NCBI RefSeq assembly: GCF_000347035.1
Contig: NZ_ANIJ01000018.1
Coordinates: forward strand, 1 to 64,000
Source: Leptospira sp. B5-022
GTDB lineage: Bacteria > Spirochaetota > Leptospiria > Leptospirales > Leptospiraceae
Length of the DNA: 64,000 nucleotides
Reading direction: 5' to 3'
The notes below the pieces were generated by a model, which worked only from the letters and a program-made list of their open reading frames with translations, did not search any database and was not told the origin of the DNA. This document shows positions 24,781-34,839 of this stretch, in pieces. Each line of letters begins with the position of its first letter. Positions within the stretch are counted from its first letter, which is position 1. The position numbers and the translations under genes are program-made.

Positions 24781-26394
24781 ATGGGAGCGATTCCTGAGGC
24801 AAATTATAAGATTATCACTCCGGAAAAACACGAATCTTTGATCAAAGAGAACGGGATCAAAGACAGAGTTTGGAAATTACAAGCAGAAGCAGTCATTATA
24901 GGTTCCGGTGCAGGAGGAGCAGTTGTTGCTGCCACTCTTGCAAAAGCTGGATGGAAAGTTGTCCTGATCGAAGAGGGCGGATATTTCACTCCTGCAAAAT
25001 TCACAGGCGACGAGTTTCTTTCCCAGGCTAGATTGTATAGAGATGCAGGTTTTATCATCTCAGAAGAGCAAACTCTTTCTATTCTTCAAGGAAGGACGAT
25101 CGGAGGTTCTACCACAGTAAATTGGCAAACATCTCTGTATCCTCCGGATTACGTAACTAATGAATGGGATTCCCGCTTCGGGTGGAAAGGTTACGGAAGA
25201 CAGGAAATGGATGCCTATATTTCGGAAGTCCACGAAAGGATCGGCGTCCACGAAGTTCCTCAAAATCTGATCAATGCAAACAATAACACCTTGATGAAGG
25301 GTGGAAAAGTATTAGGTCTTCATCCGGAAGTATTAAAGAATAATAATAGAGGATGTATTGGCCTCGGTCGTTGCGGTTTGGGTTGCCCGATCAACGCAAA
25401 ACAATCCGCATTCTTAACGTGGATCCCGGATGCGATTGAAGCCGGCGCAACCGTTATCTCCAATATGAGAGCACAGTACATCCAAGACGGAGATATTAAG
25501 ACGATAGTTGCAGAATTCACCCCTGATCCTTACGAAAAAGCTCCCAATAATGTTCTAGAAAAAATTGTGATCGATGCTCCGGTCGTAATCGTGAGCGCGG
25601 GTGCGATCGAAGGACCTGCACTTCTCCAAAGATCCGGGCTTGGAAACGACTGGGTGGGAAGAAATTTGAAAGTCCATCCTACAAGCACGAACTTTGCGAT
25701 CTTTGACGAGACGATCAATATGTTCTCCGGACCTCCTCAATCGGCGGTAATCAAAGACGGTCATAACCAAGACAATACAGGTTACGGTTATTGGTTAGAA
25801 GTAGCTCCGTTCCGTCCTACCTTGGCAAGTTCACTTATTCCTTTTTATGGGCAGAAACAATTCGATACGATGAAAAAGTATCCGAACATGAGTGCAGGGA
25901 TCGTCCTCGTTCGTGATGGTGCGGATGGTGAAGCGAATGCTTCCGTAAAATGGTCTTTGGGAAGAAGAAAAGTGTATTTCGAGATCACTCCTACCGACGG
26001 TAAAAATTTACTCAAAGGTTTGAAAGCATTGGCAGAAGTGCAAGTTGCTGCGGGTGCAAAGGCGATCGTATTCCCGTTCCCTGATGTGGAAGAACCTATC
26101 CCTGTGGATAAAAATTCCAAGTTCGATTGGATCTTGGACAAGAGTATCGAGCCTGGAAAGATTGCGATCGGTTCGGCTCACCCTCATGGCTCCATCCAAG
26201 CAGCTAAGTCTCCCGACTTAGGTGCGGTGGACCTGGATTTCCAACTCTTTGGCCATAAAAATATTTTCGTAATGGATGCTTCCGTTTACCCGACAGGATT
26301 ATCGGTAAATCCGCAAATTACAACAATGAGCGTGAATCTGAGAGCCGCAAGAGCCTTGGCTCAGAGAAAGGCGGAGGTTTTAGGAAATAAATAA
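24781..26394 (+). CDS. GMC family FAD-dependent oxidoreductase
   Basis: A 537-aa flavoprotein. The FAD-binding GSGAGG is at residues 41-46 with LIEEGG 20 residues on, then the GMC signature GGSTTVNWQTS (about 111-121), a Cys-rich RGCIGLGRCGLGCPINAKQS (about 190-209) like that of long-chain alcohol oxidases, and C-terminal SAHPHGS and SVNPQITTM holding the catalytic His and the second base position. It should oxidise an alcohol or sugar. It has no signal of its own, so it may be exported with the small protein encoded just upstream. Substrate not known. Confidence 0.85.
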   Translation: MGAIPEANYKIITPEKHESLIKENGIKDRVWKLQAEAVIIGSGAGGAVVAATLAKAGWKVVLIEEGGYFTPAKFTGDEFLSQARLYRDAGFIISEEQTLSILQGRTIGGSTTVNWQTSLYPPDYVTNEWDSRFGWKGYGRQEMDAYISEVHERIGVHEVPQNLINANNNTLMKGGKVLGLHPEVLKNNNRGCIGLGRCGLGCPINAKQSAFLTWIPDAIEAGATVISNMRAQYIQDGDIKTIVAEFTPDPYEKAPNNVLEKIVIDAPVVIVSAGAIEGPALLQRSGLGNDWVGRNLKVHPTSTNFAIFDETINMFSGPPQSAVIKDGHNQDNTGYGYWLEVAPFRPTLASSLIPFYGQKQFDTMKKYPNMSAGIVLVRDGADGEANASVKWSLGRRKVYFEITPTDGKNLLKGLKALAEVQVAAGAKAIVFPFPDVEEPIPVDKNSKFDWILDKSIEPGKIAIGSAHPHGSIQAAKSPDLGAVDLDFQLFGHKNIFVMDASVYPTGLSVNPQITTMSVNLRAARALAQRKAEVLGNK

Positions 26395-26505
26395 TTCCTC
26401 TTGGAAGGCGAGAATTCCACTTTATTCATGGCGTTCTCATCCAAAATTGGATAAATGCCTTCCTTCTTTTGTAGTATTCGGAGGGAAAATACCGGTCTTA
26501 CTAGT

Positions 26506-28020
26506 ATGACTAGGCCGTTCCTTTCCTTCTTGATTTGCTTTAGTATATTCTTCTTTTCCAATTCTGTCTCCGCGGATATGAAAGAAGGTAAAAAAGCCTA
26601 TTCTAGAAAAGATTACACAGAGGCACTCAAACAATTCCAAAAATACAACGATGGAAACCCTTCCTCCGGCGAAGCCTGGATGTATATGGGTTATATCTAC
26701 GAGAGCAGAAAGGATTATACCAAATCCATCCAAGCATTCAAAAAAGCGGTTAGTCTAAACCTCCCTAAAAAGGATCTGGTCAATTCTCTTACAAAGATCA
26801 TTCTGTATCATAATTATCAAAGAGATTATGGAGAAGTAATCTCTTATTCCAATCGATTATTAAAGATCGATCCGGAACTTTCTCATATCCAAAAGATCAG
26901 AGCTGCAGCAGAGGAAAGATATTCCTCCGGCGGAAGTTATCGAAAACCTGTTTATCATGAGGAAGAAACGGAACAGGAAAGTGTTTCCAGTCTGGAAAAA
27001 AAGTTAAAACAGGATCCGAACAATAAAGAGATCCTTTGGAGACTCGCATTAGCTTATTATAATGAAAAAGAATTTGCCAAATCCGAATTTATTCTTTCCG
27101 GATTAGTGAAGAATGAGCCGGAGAATGTGGAGTATGGTTATAAGTACGGCGCTTTGCTCGTCCGGATCGGAAACTACGACGATGCACTTGTCGTTCTGAA
27201 TCGTATCGAACCAAAGATCCCTTCCGAAAGGGAAAAATTACTTTATTATACACATCTTACCCAAGCGGCCGCTTACCATAAAAAGAAAAATTTCGAAGAA
27301 GCGTCCAAGTATTATCGAAAGGCACACGCGAATAAACATACGGTATTACCCCTGATCGGTCTGACCAAAATTAAATGGCAGTTAAAGGATTGTGATAACG
27401 CGATCAAAACCGCCGAAAAGGCGCTGGAATACGGAGAGAAGACAAGAGAGATCCGAATGTATATCGGCCTCTGCAAGATACAGATCGGTAAAAAGGAAGA
27501 AGGTTATGATCTTTTGAAAGAGATCGGGGCCGCCATTGAAAAAGAAAATCCTGATCTGAAAGATCTTCCGGATGTGTATTACGACGGTATCTTAAAACTC
27601 GCCAGATATTATACAAACAACGGTAACTACGATAAAGCCCTTAAATACTTTCATGCTGTCCAACCGGACGAGGAAGAGATCAGAGAATATAATTTTTATT
27701 TAGGTAAAACCTATCTATATACCGGCTCTGTCGACAAAGCGATCAATCATTTGGAGAAAGTGGAAGATTCTGCGGGAGCTTATTATCTTCTCGCAAAATG
27801 TTACGCAGAGAAGAATGACCAAGAAAGGACAATGTCCTATATTAAAAGATCCGGAAGTATTAAATCTTCCTACTGGGCTTCCGCAGAAAAAGATAAGGCT
27901 TTCAAAAAATTCAGATCCGACGAAAGTTTCAAAACATTCTTAGAGACGAGAGCCGGGACTAGAGATCCTAAAAAATCGGAAGAGGAAAAAGAAGAAAACG
28001 ATTCCCAAGATAGGGATTAA
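26506..28020 (+). CDS. Exported TPR-repeat protein
   Basis: From ATG 26506 the product (504 aa) has a signal peptide (MTRPFLSFLICFSIFFFSNS, cleavage near VSA-DM). It is followed by many tetratricopeptide repeats, e.g. GEAWMYMGYIYESRKDY, KEILWRLALAYYNEKEF and PDVYYDGILKLARYYTNNGNY. TPRs are protein-binding scaffolds, here probably periplasmic. The C-terminus is Glu/Lys-rich. An ATG at 26455 gives 17 extra residues that spoil the signal peptide. The 3' end overlaps aroD on the other strand by 4 bp. Confidence 0.78.
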   Translation: MTRPFLSFLICFSIFFFSNSVSADMKEGKKAYSRKDYTEALKQFQKYNDGNPSSGEAWMYMGYIYESRKDYTKSIQAFKKAVSLNLPKKDLVNSLTKIILYHNYQRDYGEVISYSNRLLKIDPELSHIQKIRAAAEERYSSGGSYRKPVYHEEETEQESVSSLEKKLKQDPNNKEILWRLALAYYNEKEFAKSEFILSGLVKNEPENVEYGYKYGALLVRIGNYDDALVVLNRIEPKIPSEREKLLYYTHLTQAAAYHKKKNFEEASKYYRKAHANKHTVLPLIGLTKIKWQLKDCDNAIKTAEKALEYGEKTREIRMYIGLCKIQIGKKEEGYDLLKEIGAAIEKENPDLKDLPDVYYDGILKLARYYTNNGNYDKALKYFHAVQPDEEEIREYNFYLGKTYLYTGSVDKAINHLEKVEDSAGAYYLLAKCYAEKNDQERTMSYIKRSGSIKSSYWASAEKDKAFKKFRSDESFKTFLETRAGTRDPKKSEEEKEENDSQDRD

Positions 28021-28754
28021 TCTTTTAATTTTCTTTTAGAAAGGACGGTTTCTAGATCCACTTGGCCGGGGGCTTTCGGCTCCCCTAGACAACAATACGT
28101 AAATTGAGATCCTATTTTTTCCGGGAATATCCTGAATTCCTTTCCGGATTCTCCCATTAAAATCCCGCAAAAACCGATCGGTATATTTTGTTTTGCACAA
28201 AATTTGGAAAGTTTCAGCGCGGAATGTTGGAATTCCTCAGATTCTTGTTCGTCCTTTGGAAGTGCAGCTATCTTAAAGATCCTTTGAAAAGGAAGTTCAG
28301 ACTTAACGGTAGCTAGAACTTCTTCCGTAACAGGTCGTAAAAAAAAGAGTAATTCTTCGAAATCGGGAACTCCGGAAAAACTGTGAACGGATCGAATGAT
28401 CCCGAAACGATCTTCATCTATTCCGTTAAAGACCGGATTGTCCTTATCCAATTCCAGATCAATATAATGTTTTCCCGATTCTAACCCTGAAAGTAAAGGG
28501 GCAATATTATCTCTATTCCAAATTCCTAAACTTTCCAGACTTGAATCTTCCGGTTGCCTATAAGTGAATACGCATGAAGCGCTTAGTTCCTTTATTTTAT
28601 GTAGGATCTTTTCGGGAGTATCATTGTCTGAACGGAATTGGTCCAAACGGATCTCTAAAAAATCGGCTTTTGGAAGAGTTCTTAGACCGAAAAACTCCTC
28701 TTCATTCAAAGTAAGAATGATCCGAATTTTTTGAGAGTCGTTTTTGCTCATCAC
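28017..28754 (-). CDS. aroD: Type I 3-dehydroquinate dehydratase
   Basis: A 245-aa class I DHQ dehydratase. EIRLDQF (34-40), CVFTYRQPE (61-69), the catalytic His124 in SVHSF and the Schiff-base Lys161 in FKIAAL are present, as is the C-terminal LMGESGKEFRIFPEKIG substrate loop. It converts 3-dehydroquinate to 3-dehydroshikimate in the shikimate pathway. Start GTG 28754 or ATG 28751: AAGGA lies 9 or 12 nt upstream, so GTG is slightly better placed. It starts 3 nt after the kpsF stop, as the last gene of the unit. Confidence 0.9.
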   Translation of the reverse strand: MMSKNDSQKIRIILTLNEEEFFGLRTLPKADFLEIRLDQFRSDNDTPEKILHKIKELSASCVFTYRQPEDSSLESLGIWNRDNIAPLLSGLESGKHYIDLELDKDNPVFNGIDEDRFGIIRSVHSFSGVPDFEELLFFLRPVTEEVLATVKSELPFQRIFKIAALPKDEQESEEFQHSALKLSKFCAKQNIPIGFCGILMGESGKEFRIFPEKIGSQFTYCCLGEPKAPGQVDLETVLSKRKLKD

Positions 28755-28757
28755 AAA

Positions 28758-29726
28758 TCAGAGTCCTTTTTGTAAAAGATCATGGATGGAAATGATCCCG
28801 AGTAATATCCCGTCTTTGGAAACGATCGGAGCTACTGAGATCGGTTTTTCTCTTCTTTCCATGGATTGTAAGACATCGTAAGCCATGATCCCGCTCTCGA
28901 AAACGGTCGGTTTAGAATTCATTAATTCTTTCGCTTTGATGGACTTTTCCAATTTTCCGTCATTTAATAATTTTCTAATATCGTAATCGGTTACGAATCC
29001 GATCAATTTACCGCTTGGATCCACGACGCCTGTTGCACCCACAAGTTTTGTTGTGATTTCCGAAAGAACTTCTTCTAAACTTGCGTCGGAACTTACCTTT
29101 GCAAGTTTATCTCCCTTTCTCATCACATCGTCCACTTTTAGGGATAATCTTTTTCCGAGTCTTCCTGCAGGATGATATAATGCAAAATCCTCTTTTTGGA
29201 AATTTCTAAGTTCCATGAGCGCCATTGCGATCGCATCTCCCAACATCAAAGCGATCGTTGTGCTGGAAGTGGGGGCAAGTTCTAGAGGACATGCTTCTTT
29301 TAATACCGGGGTTAAGATTACAATATCGCAGTCTAAGGCCAATCTGGACTGAGGATTAGCAGTTAAACCTACCAACTTGGCTCCTATACTTTTTATGGTA
29401 GGAAGAAGGTTCAGTAATTCTTCGCTTTCACCGCTCTTGCCGATTGCAATAACAACGTCGCCATGCGCTAAAATCCCGGCATCACCGTGTGCTGCGTCGG
29501 ATGGATGTAGAAAGTAAGAAGGAGTTCCTGTAGAAGATAGAGTGGAAGCGATCTTTTTGCCAACGTCTCCGGATTTTCCGACTCCGGTTACGACTACCTT
29601 TCCTTTGGCTTGGAAGATCAGCTCTACAGCTTTTTCTACATTCGGATCTAGGTTCTCTCTAAAATGAAGGATTGCTTCGATCTCGGTATCCAAAGCTTTT
29701 TTAACTTTATCTAATGTATTTCCCAC
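28758..29726 (-). CDS. kdsD: KpsF/GutQ family arabinose-5-phosphate isomerase
   Basis: A 322-aa protein with a SIS domain (GKVVVTGVGKSGDVGKKIASTL at about 42-63, AHGDAGILAHGDVVIAIGKSGES) and two CBS repeats (about 205-262 and 270-322, including GLIGFVTDYDIR-like and ILLGIISIHDLL motifs). It interconverts ribulose 5-phosphate and arabinose 5-phosphate, the first step to Kdo for lipopolysaccharide. Length matches KdsD/KpsF. It follows the NusG-like gene by 2 nt. Confidence 0.92.
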   Translation of the reverse strand: MGNTLDKVKKALDTEIEAILHFRENLDPNVEKAVELIFQAKGKVVVTGVGKSGDVGKKIASTLSSTGTPSYFLHPSDAAHGDAGILAHGDVVIAIGKSGESEELLNLLPTIKSIGAKLVGLTANPQSRLALDCDIVILTPVLKEACPLELAPTSSTTIALMLGDAIAMALMELRNFQKEDFALYHPAGRLGKRLSLKVDDVMRKGDKLAKVSSDASLEEVLSEITTKLVGATGVVDPSGKLIGFVTDYDIRKLLNDGKLEKSIKAKELMNSKPTVFESGIMAYDVLQSMERREKPISVAPIVSKDGILLGIISIHDLLQKGL

Positions 29727-29728
29727 TT

Positions 29729-30250
29729 CTAATTCTCCTCGTCCGTTTCCAATAGTTCCGAATCCAATTCCAAGGATACTGTAGTATCCATTCCGGAAAT
29801 GGAAACAAGAATAGACGATTTACTTCCTTTTCGGATTACTCTTGCCTTTCTGTCTTTAAAAGGTCCGTTTTTGATCAGGACCTTTTTACCGGGAGACAGC
29901 ATCTTTTCCCTTTCGATCTTGATCTTATCCGGATACTCGGTCACAAGTTGGCGGATCATCTCGATATCGTTCTCTTCGATTAGGAGAGGAGTCTCTCCAA
30001 TCGAAACGAATCGTACAGCTCCTGAAGTTTCCAGGACTTTTAGTTTTTCGGTCCTTATATCAATTTTTACGAATACGTAAGAAGGAAAAACAGGTACCAG
30101 AACCGTTTTGATCCGATCAGACCATTGTTTTTTTGCCGAAATAATCGGCAAGTATTGGGTTATTCCTTTTTTGGAAAGTTCTAGCGCTAACTTCTTCTCC
30201 GCCCTAGAATTTGTATAAACGGCATACCAAGATTTAGAGGTGTCACTCAT
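29729..30250 (-). CDS. NusG-like (UpxY/RfaH-type) transcription antiterminator
   Basis: A 173-aa protein with an N-terminal NGN domain (SWYAVYTNSRAEKKLALEL, VPVFPSYVFVKID) and a C-terminal KOW domain (SPGKKVLIKNGPFKDRKARVIRKG, about 117-140). NGN/KOW proteins bind the RNA polymerase clamp and affect pausing and termination; specialised ones act on polysaccharide and other long operons. I choose ATG 30250, which overlaps the stop of the TonB-like gene; a TTG at 30259 adds three residues. It lies between a TonB-like gene and kdsD, which hints at an envelope role. Confidence 0.85.
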   Translation of the reverse strand: MSDTSKSWYAVYTNSRAEKKLALELSKKGITQYLPIISAKKQWSDRIKTVLVPVFPSYVFVKIDIRTEKLKVLETSGAVRFVSIGETPLLIEENDIEMIRQLVTEYPDKIKIEREKMLSPGKKVLIKNGPFKDRKARVIRKGSKSSILVSISGMDTTVSLELDSELLETDEEN

Positions 30251-30716
30251 CTGATTCAATTCGAAAGGATACCGGAATAATTATAATATTTCCTTCCGGT
30301 AGTTGAAATTTCCAGCTAGAAACCGATCTTTTAAAATGTGTTTCGAAAACCTTATACTTGCAAGGTTTGATAGTTGTAACTCTTTTTGCGCTTCCGTTAG
30401 GTCCTATCATTACTTCCCAAGAACAATCGGATTCCAATCTCTGCTCCAATGCTTCCGGTGGGAAATGTATCTCGTTTTTAAACCTTTCGATCTCCGCTTC
30501 CGGCGTTCCTGCCAGGCCTGAGTTAGAAGATGTATCCTGTCCTTCTCCTTGATTTTTAGGGAGTGAAAAATGAACACTAGGGACTTGTCCTTTGCTAAGA
30601 CTGAGTTTGATCTGTTCCGAAAAATTTTCAGGGTTTAGATTTCGGATCAAATAGTAAGATATGAATAGGACCGCATGTATAGAGAGAGAAATGAAAAAGG
30701 AAACCTTGGGTCCCAT
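30243..30716 (-). CDS. TonB-like protein
   Basis: A 157-aa protein with one N-terminal membrane helix (FISLSIHAVLFISYYLI), a short Ser/Gly-rich spacer and a C-terminal TonB_C-like module (about 88-155: FPPEALEQRLESDCSWEVMI, then GSAKRVTTIKPCKYKVFETH and WKFQLPEGN). Typical TonBs have a Pro-rich linker, which is missing here, so this may be a short stand-alone transducer or a structural variant. It would be anchored in the inner membrane and reach across the periplasm. First gene of the TonB-nusG-kdsD-aroD unit; divergent from the DUF445 gene. Confidence 0.6.
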   Translation of the reverse strand: MGPKVSFFISLSIHAVLFISYYLIRNLNPENFSEQIKLSLSKGQVPSVHFSLPKNQGEGQDTSSNSGLAGTPEAEIERFKNEIHFPPEALEQRLESDCSWEVMIGPNGSAKRVTTIKPCKYKVFETHFKRSVSSWKFQLPEGNIIIIPVSFRIESDE

Positions 30717-30795
30717 AGGATAGTTACGATTTTACAAGAATAATTGACATTGAATTTTTCTTGAATCGAATTTTCCAATTCATAAAACTCTGCGG

Positions 30796-32019
30796 ATGCA
30801 ATCTTTTGATCCGATTCACGGCTCTATGATCGAGATTATTTCGATCTTGGTCACCTGTTCCTTTGTAGGTTGGATCACAAACTATATAGCAGTGCAGATG
30901 ATTTTCTATCCGGTCAAGTTTAAAGGTTGGGGAATTTTAGGCTGGCAAGGTATCATTCCGAGACATTCTAAAAAAATGGCAGGTCTCATTTCGGATGTGA
31001 TGCTGGAAAGATTGATCCGCCCTTACGATCTTTATAAAAAAATAGATCCGGTACAAATTGCAGATCTGATCCGAGATAGGATCGGCGAAAAATCCTCTTC
31101 CATAGTCAAAGACATATTTTTTGCGGACAACCCTGTGATCTGGAAGATGGTCCCGGAAGAAGCAAAACAAGTCTTAGAAAAGGAGATCCGAGAGGACATT
31201 CCCAAAAAGATACAAGAGATCTATACTTCTTTCGGGAAAAATCTGGATAGTATATTAGGAATTGGTGATTTGATCAAAGAATCTCTTTCGGGAGAAAACG
31301 TAAATATTCTCTCTGAAATTTTCAGGAGATGTGGAGGTCCCGAGTTCAGATTTATCGTTCGATCCGGGATCTATTTCGGATTTCTGATCGGATGCGTTCA
31401 AGTCTTATTCATCGCATATTTAAACCAATGGTGGACCATGCCTATCATGGGAATTTTTGTAGGTTATATCACTAATTGGCTGGCGATCCTTATGATCTTC
31501 TCCCCTTTGCGACCCAAGAACTTTTTATTATTCAAATACCAAGGTCTTTTCTTGAAAAGGCAGAAAGATGTTTCCAGGGAATTTGCATCCGTGGTGGCTT
31601 CTAAAATTTTAGATCCGGAAAGTTTAATAGGGGTGATCTTCAAAGGGAAAGGAGGAGATCTGATCATTACTGAACTTCTTTCCAAATCCAAAGAATTGAT
31701 GGATGAGAAATTAAAAAAAAAGATCCCCTATGCTTCTCTAATTTTAGGTTCTAAAAAGCTGGAAGAATTAAAGGAGAAGATCGCAAATTCCATTTTGGAT
31801 CTGATACCCGAAACGGCTGACAAGATGAAAGATTATATCGAAGAAAGATTAGAGATCGAAAAATTGGTCTTCGAAAATTTGAGTATACTGCCCCCGGAAG
31901 AATTCGAACATCTATTACATTCAGTCTTTAAAGAAGACGAGGCCACCTTGATTACCTTAGGTGCAGTTCTCGGAGGTATCGCCGGATGTATCCAAGCATA
32001 TCTTGTTTTTATAAAATAA
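30796..32019 (+). CDS. DUF445 family membrane protein
   Basis: A 407-aa protein with the DUF445 features: an N-terminal helix pair (VTCSFVGWITNYIAVQMIFYPVKF), repeated near residue 220 (MGIFVGYITNWLAILMIFSPL), each followed by KFKGWGILGWQGIIPRH or RPKNFLLFKYQGLFLKR. Two soluble coiled segments lie between and after, and a C-terminal helix ends AVLGGIAGCIQAYLVFIK. Members are inner-membrane proteins of unknown function. Start ATG 30796; ATG 30826 is an alternative. TTGACA lies at 30744-30749 upstream, without a convincing -10. Confidence 0.8.
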   Translation: MQSFDPIHGSMIEIISILVTCSFVGWITNYIAVQMIFYPVKFKGWGILGWQGIIPRHSKKMAGLISDVMLERLIRPYDLYKKIDPVQIADLIRDRIGEKSSSIVKDIFFADNPVIWKMVPEEAKQVLEKEIREDIPKKIQEIYTSFGKNLDSILGIGDLIKESLSGENVNILSEIFRRCGGPEFRFIVRSGIYFGFLIGCVQVLFIAYLNQWWTMPIMGIFVGYITNWLAILMIFSPLRPKNFLLFKYQGLFLKRQKDVSREFASVVASKILDPESLIGVIFKGKGGDLIITELLSKSKELMDEKLKKKIPYASLILGSKKLEELKEKIANSILDLIPETADKMKDYIEERLEIEKLVFENLSILPPEEFEHLLHSVFKEDEATLITLGAVLGGIAGCIQAYLVFIK

Positions 32020-32188
32020 GAGTGCAGTCGGTTTTCGGATATAACCACTATAAAATAAACCGAAAGTATTATCCTTTCATCGGATTTTTTCCGGATTATT
32101 TCCCTTTTATATTCCGATTTATTAAAATCAAGTAGCTGATCTTTTAAATTCGCTATACCAAACTTGACTTCAATAAATTACTGAAAAT

Positions 32189-33883
32189 ATGAGAAAGAAC
32201 CTACCGGTAACGGGTCGAGAAATTCAGTTCGCTGAATCTGCGGTAATTATTTCCAGAACCGATTCGAAAGGAAAAATCACTTATGTTTCCCAGGACTTTG
32301 CGGATGTAAGCGGTTTTTCAGAAGAGGAGATGCTGGGCCAACCTCATAATATTGTCCGTCATCCGGATATTCCCCCGGCAGTTTACAAAGATCTTTGGGA
32401 CACCGTTCAGTCGGGCCGCCCTTGGAATGCGATCGTAAAAAACCGCGCAAAAAATGGAGACCACTATTGGGTGGATGCCACCGTTACTCCTGTTCTTGAA
32501 GACGGAGTCATTACCGGGTACATGTCGGTTCGCAAAAAGACAACTAGGCAACAAATCGAGAAAGCTGAAAAACTTTTTGCAAGAATGAACGGACAGTCTC
32601 AACTCATTAGAACGTTCCTCTCTTTTATAAATTCCCTCCGAGTTAAATTCGGATATCCTGGTCTTGTGGCTTTCACATTCGCATGTATTTTCATTCCTTC
32701 TTCTTATTTAGGTTTGAAACTATTTTTAACGGACCCGATCGCTTCTACTTTAACCTTTCTTGCTGTGGTTCTGGGATTTTCACTTTGTTTAAGAGCTATC
32801 TATAGTTTAAAAAAGAAAATGTCCGAAACCTTGGAGATAGTAGGTAAAGTTGTAAACGGAAATCTTGCCGCTGAATTCCCTAGGAAAGAAGGGGTCGAAG
32901 ATGCCGACAGAATTTATTCCAACTTCAGATGTATGACTATCAGTCTTTGGGGACTCCTTGTCCAGATGAAAGAAAACTATCAAAGAAACTTAAAATTGTA
33001 TGAGGAACTTTTCCAATCAGTAGGTTCTTTCGAAAGAGTTTCTCAAAAACAAGCGCATGCCGTGCAAGAAACTGCGGCGGCTTCCCATGAACTGTCTAAA
33101 ACGATAGATGAGATCGTATTAACCATTAGTGAGCAGACTAGAAGTTTATCTAATGTAAACGAAAGTATCGGTTCTATCGATGTGTCCTTGGGAGAAACCT
33201 CCAAATCAATGCAAAACCTGGAGTCACAAGCCGGGACTGTAGCGAACAAGGCCGATCAAGCAAAACAGATCTTTAATGAAGCTATCCAATCCATGGAACA
33301 AATACGTTCTTATTCCAATGAGATCAATAAGATCGTGGGGATTATCACGAGCATTTCCGAACGAACGAATATGCTTGCGTTGAATGCATCCATAGAATCC
33401 GCAAGGGCCGGAGAAGCAGGAAAAGGATTTTCTGTTGTTGCGGATGAGATCTCAAAACTGGCGGAACAAACCAAATCTAGTATCAAGGATATTACTTATC
33501 TAGTAAAAAGTACATCCAACTCAGTGGAAGAAGGTGCGCTAAAAGTGGGACAGTCAGTAGATGTCTTCGAAAATTTACAGAACTATATCGAAGAAGTTCA
33601 TAACTCCGCGTCCAAAGTAAAAAGTCTCTTGTTGGAACAATCCAAAAGATTGGGAGAAATACGCAGCAGTTCCGATCAAGTTTTGGTTTTAGGAAAGATG
33701 ATGACCGGGACTTCCGAGCAACAAAAACTTTCCGCGGGAGAAATTTCGGATTCTATGAGTGCAATTTCCAAATCGGCAGAAGATATAGCTGCCACCTCCG
33801 AAAATATCAGACAATCTGTAAAAGATACCCTGGTACATTCCCAGAAATTTGGCGGAATTTTGAGCCATTTTAAAACGGATTAA
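32189..33883 (+). CDS. PAS-containing methyl-accepting chemotaxis protein (Aer-like)
   Basis: A 564-aa chemoreceptor. An N-terminal PAS domain (about 18-125) has the Aer-type [27 protein letters not shown] core. Two membrane helices follow at about 155-210, then a HAMP-like region, and the C-terminal methylation and signalling domain carries the hairpin tip [31 protein letters not shown] (about 386-416). A PAS-FAD redox or oxygen sensor feeding CheA/CheW is a sound guess. No periplasmic sensor domain. About 170 nt precede the gene with no clear promoter; a TCGGTTT/AAACCGA repeat lies at about 32030-32065. Confidence 0.88.
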   Translation: MRKNLPVTGREIQFAESAVIISRTDSKGKITYVSQDFADVSGFSEEEMLGQPHNIVRHPDIPPAVYKDLWDTVQSGRPWNAIVKNRAKNGDHYWVDATVTPVLEDGVITGYMSVRKKTTRQQIEKAEKLFARMNGQSQLIRTFLSFINSLRVKFGYPGLVAFTFACIFIPSSYLGLKLFLTDPIASTLTFLAVVLGFSLCLRAIYSLKKKMSETLEIVGKVVNGNLAAEFPRKEGVEDADRIYSNFRCMTISLWGLLVQMKENYQRNLKLYEELFQSVGSFERVSQKQAHAVQETAAASHELSKTIDEIVLTISEQTRSLSNVNESIGSIDVSLGETSKSMQNLESQAGTVANKADQAKQIFNEAIQSMEQIRSYSNEINKIVGIITSISERTNMLALNASIESARAGEAGKGFSVVADEISKLAEQTKSSIKDITYLVKSTSNSVEEGALKVGQSVDVFENLQNYIEEVHNSASKVKSLLLEQSKRLGEIRSSSDQVLVLGKMMTGTSEQQKLSAGEISDSMSAISKSAEDIAATSENIRQSVKDTLVHSQKFGGILSHFKTD

Positions 33884-33966
33884 ATTCGAAACCGGAAAAT
33901 TTTTTCATCCGGTTCTTATCCATTTCCCCGGGAATTTCCCGCAAAAAAGCCGATATCTATTCTAGA

Positions 33967-34839
33967 ATGGAGAATCGTTTCCTAAGACTTGCACTCTTAC
34001 TCGCGATCATAGTGACTCTTCTTTCCTATTGGAATCATGGATGGGTTTCTTATCTAAAAGACTTCGTGGTTTTTATCCATGAAGCAGGACATGCGATCGC
34101 AACTTTGATCTCAGGCGGTTCCGTACAGATGATAGAATTGAACGGCGATGAAGCTGGGCAAACCGTTGCATCTCCTACGTCCGGTAAAAGTCCTTTTATA
34201 TTCGTGGTCTCTGCAGGTTATTTGGGTTCTTGTCTAGTTGGCGGATTTTTGATCAATAGAGGATTCAAAGGAAGTCTAGTCCGTCCCACTTTGTTACTTT
34301 TAGGAGGGGCAGTTTTACTGCTTACTCTAAAGTACACTTCTTCCGGCGGACTCGCTCAAAGGACTGGTTTGTTTTGGGGGATTTTTCTTTTCATCTCTTC
34401 CTTTTTACCATTCGGCTGGGATCGATTGATCACTGTGTTTTTAGGGACGAGTGTAAGCTTGTATAGCCTCTATGACCTTTTGGATTTTACCGAGAATGTA
34501 CAGAATACGGACGCAGGTATCTTAGCTTACTGGGCTACCGGAACTTCTCCAGGTAGTTCCGTTCCGAAATCGGTTTTATTCCTGGGATATTTGATTGCTC
34601 TGCTCTGGTCTTTTTTTAGCGTATCCATCATATTCTTTTCATTGAAGAGAGCTGTGGTTCCTCGTCCGATCCCGGAGGAGACTCCTGGATTTGATGAAGG
34701 GCCGGTAGTGGGTTTAGATAATCCGTTTCCTGGAGAAGTAACTCCGGAAGTATTGGAATGGTTTTTAAGCAGAGGTTTGGATCTGAACGGTAAACCTCTT
34801 CCCCCGGAATTTACGAATATTGAGAGAATTGATGGCTAA
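33967..34839 (+). CDS. M50B-like membrane protein
   Basis: A 290-aa polytopic protein with HEAGH at about residues 38-42 ([18 protein letters not shown]), which fits the HExxH zinc motif of the M50B-like family. About six further helices follow (e.g. [20 protein letters not shown]), and the last 70 residues are hydrophilic and Pro-rich. Some members of this family are not proven proteases. It has no typical NPxPxxxLDG motif in the C-terminal half, so a second zinc ligand is not clear. Its stop overlaps the start of the UDP-xylose synthase gene by 8 nt. Confidence 0.7.
   Translation: MENRFLRLALLLAIIVTLLSYWNHGWVSYLKDFVVFIHEAGHAIATLISGGSVQMIELNGDEAGQTVASPTSGKSPFIFVVSAGYLGSCLVGGFLINRGFKGSLVRPTLLLLGGAVLLLTLKYTSSGGLAQRTGLFWGIFLFISSFLPFGWDRLITVFLGTSVSLYSLYDLLDFTENVQNTDAGILAYWATGTSPGSSVPKSVLFLGYLIALLWSFFSVSIIFFSLKRAVVPRPIPEETPGFDEGPVVGLDNPFPGEVTPEVLEWFLSRGLDLNGKPLPPEFTNIERIDG

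Noticed and set aside
33949..33956. GCCGATAT as a sigma-28 -10 before the M50B-like gene
   Set aside because: Only 10 nt from the ATG with no fitting -35; likely chance.
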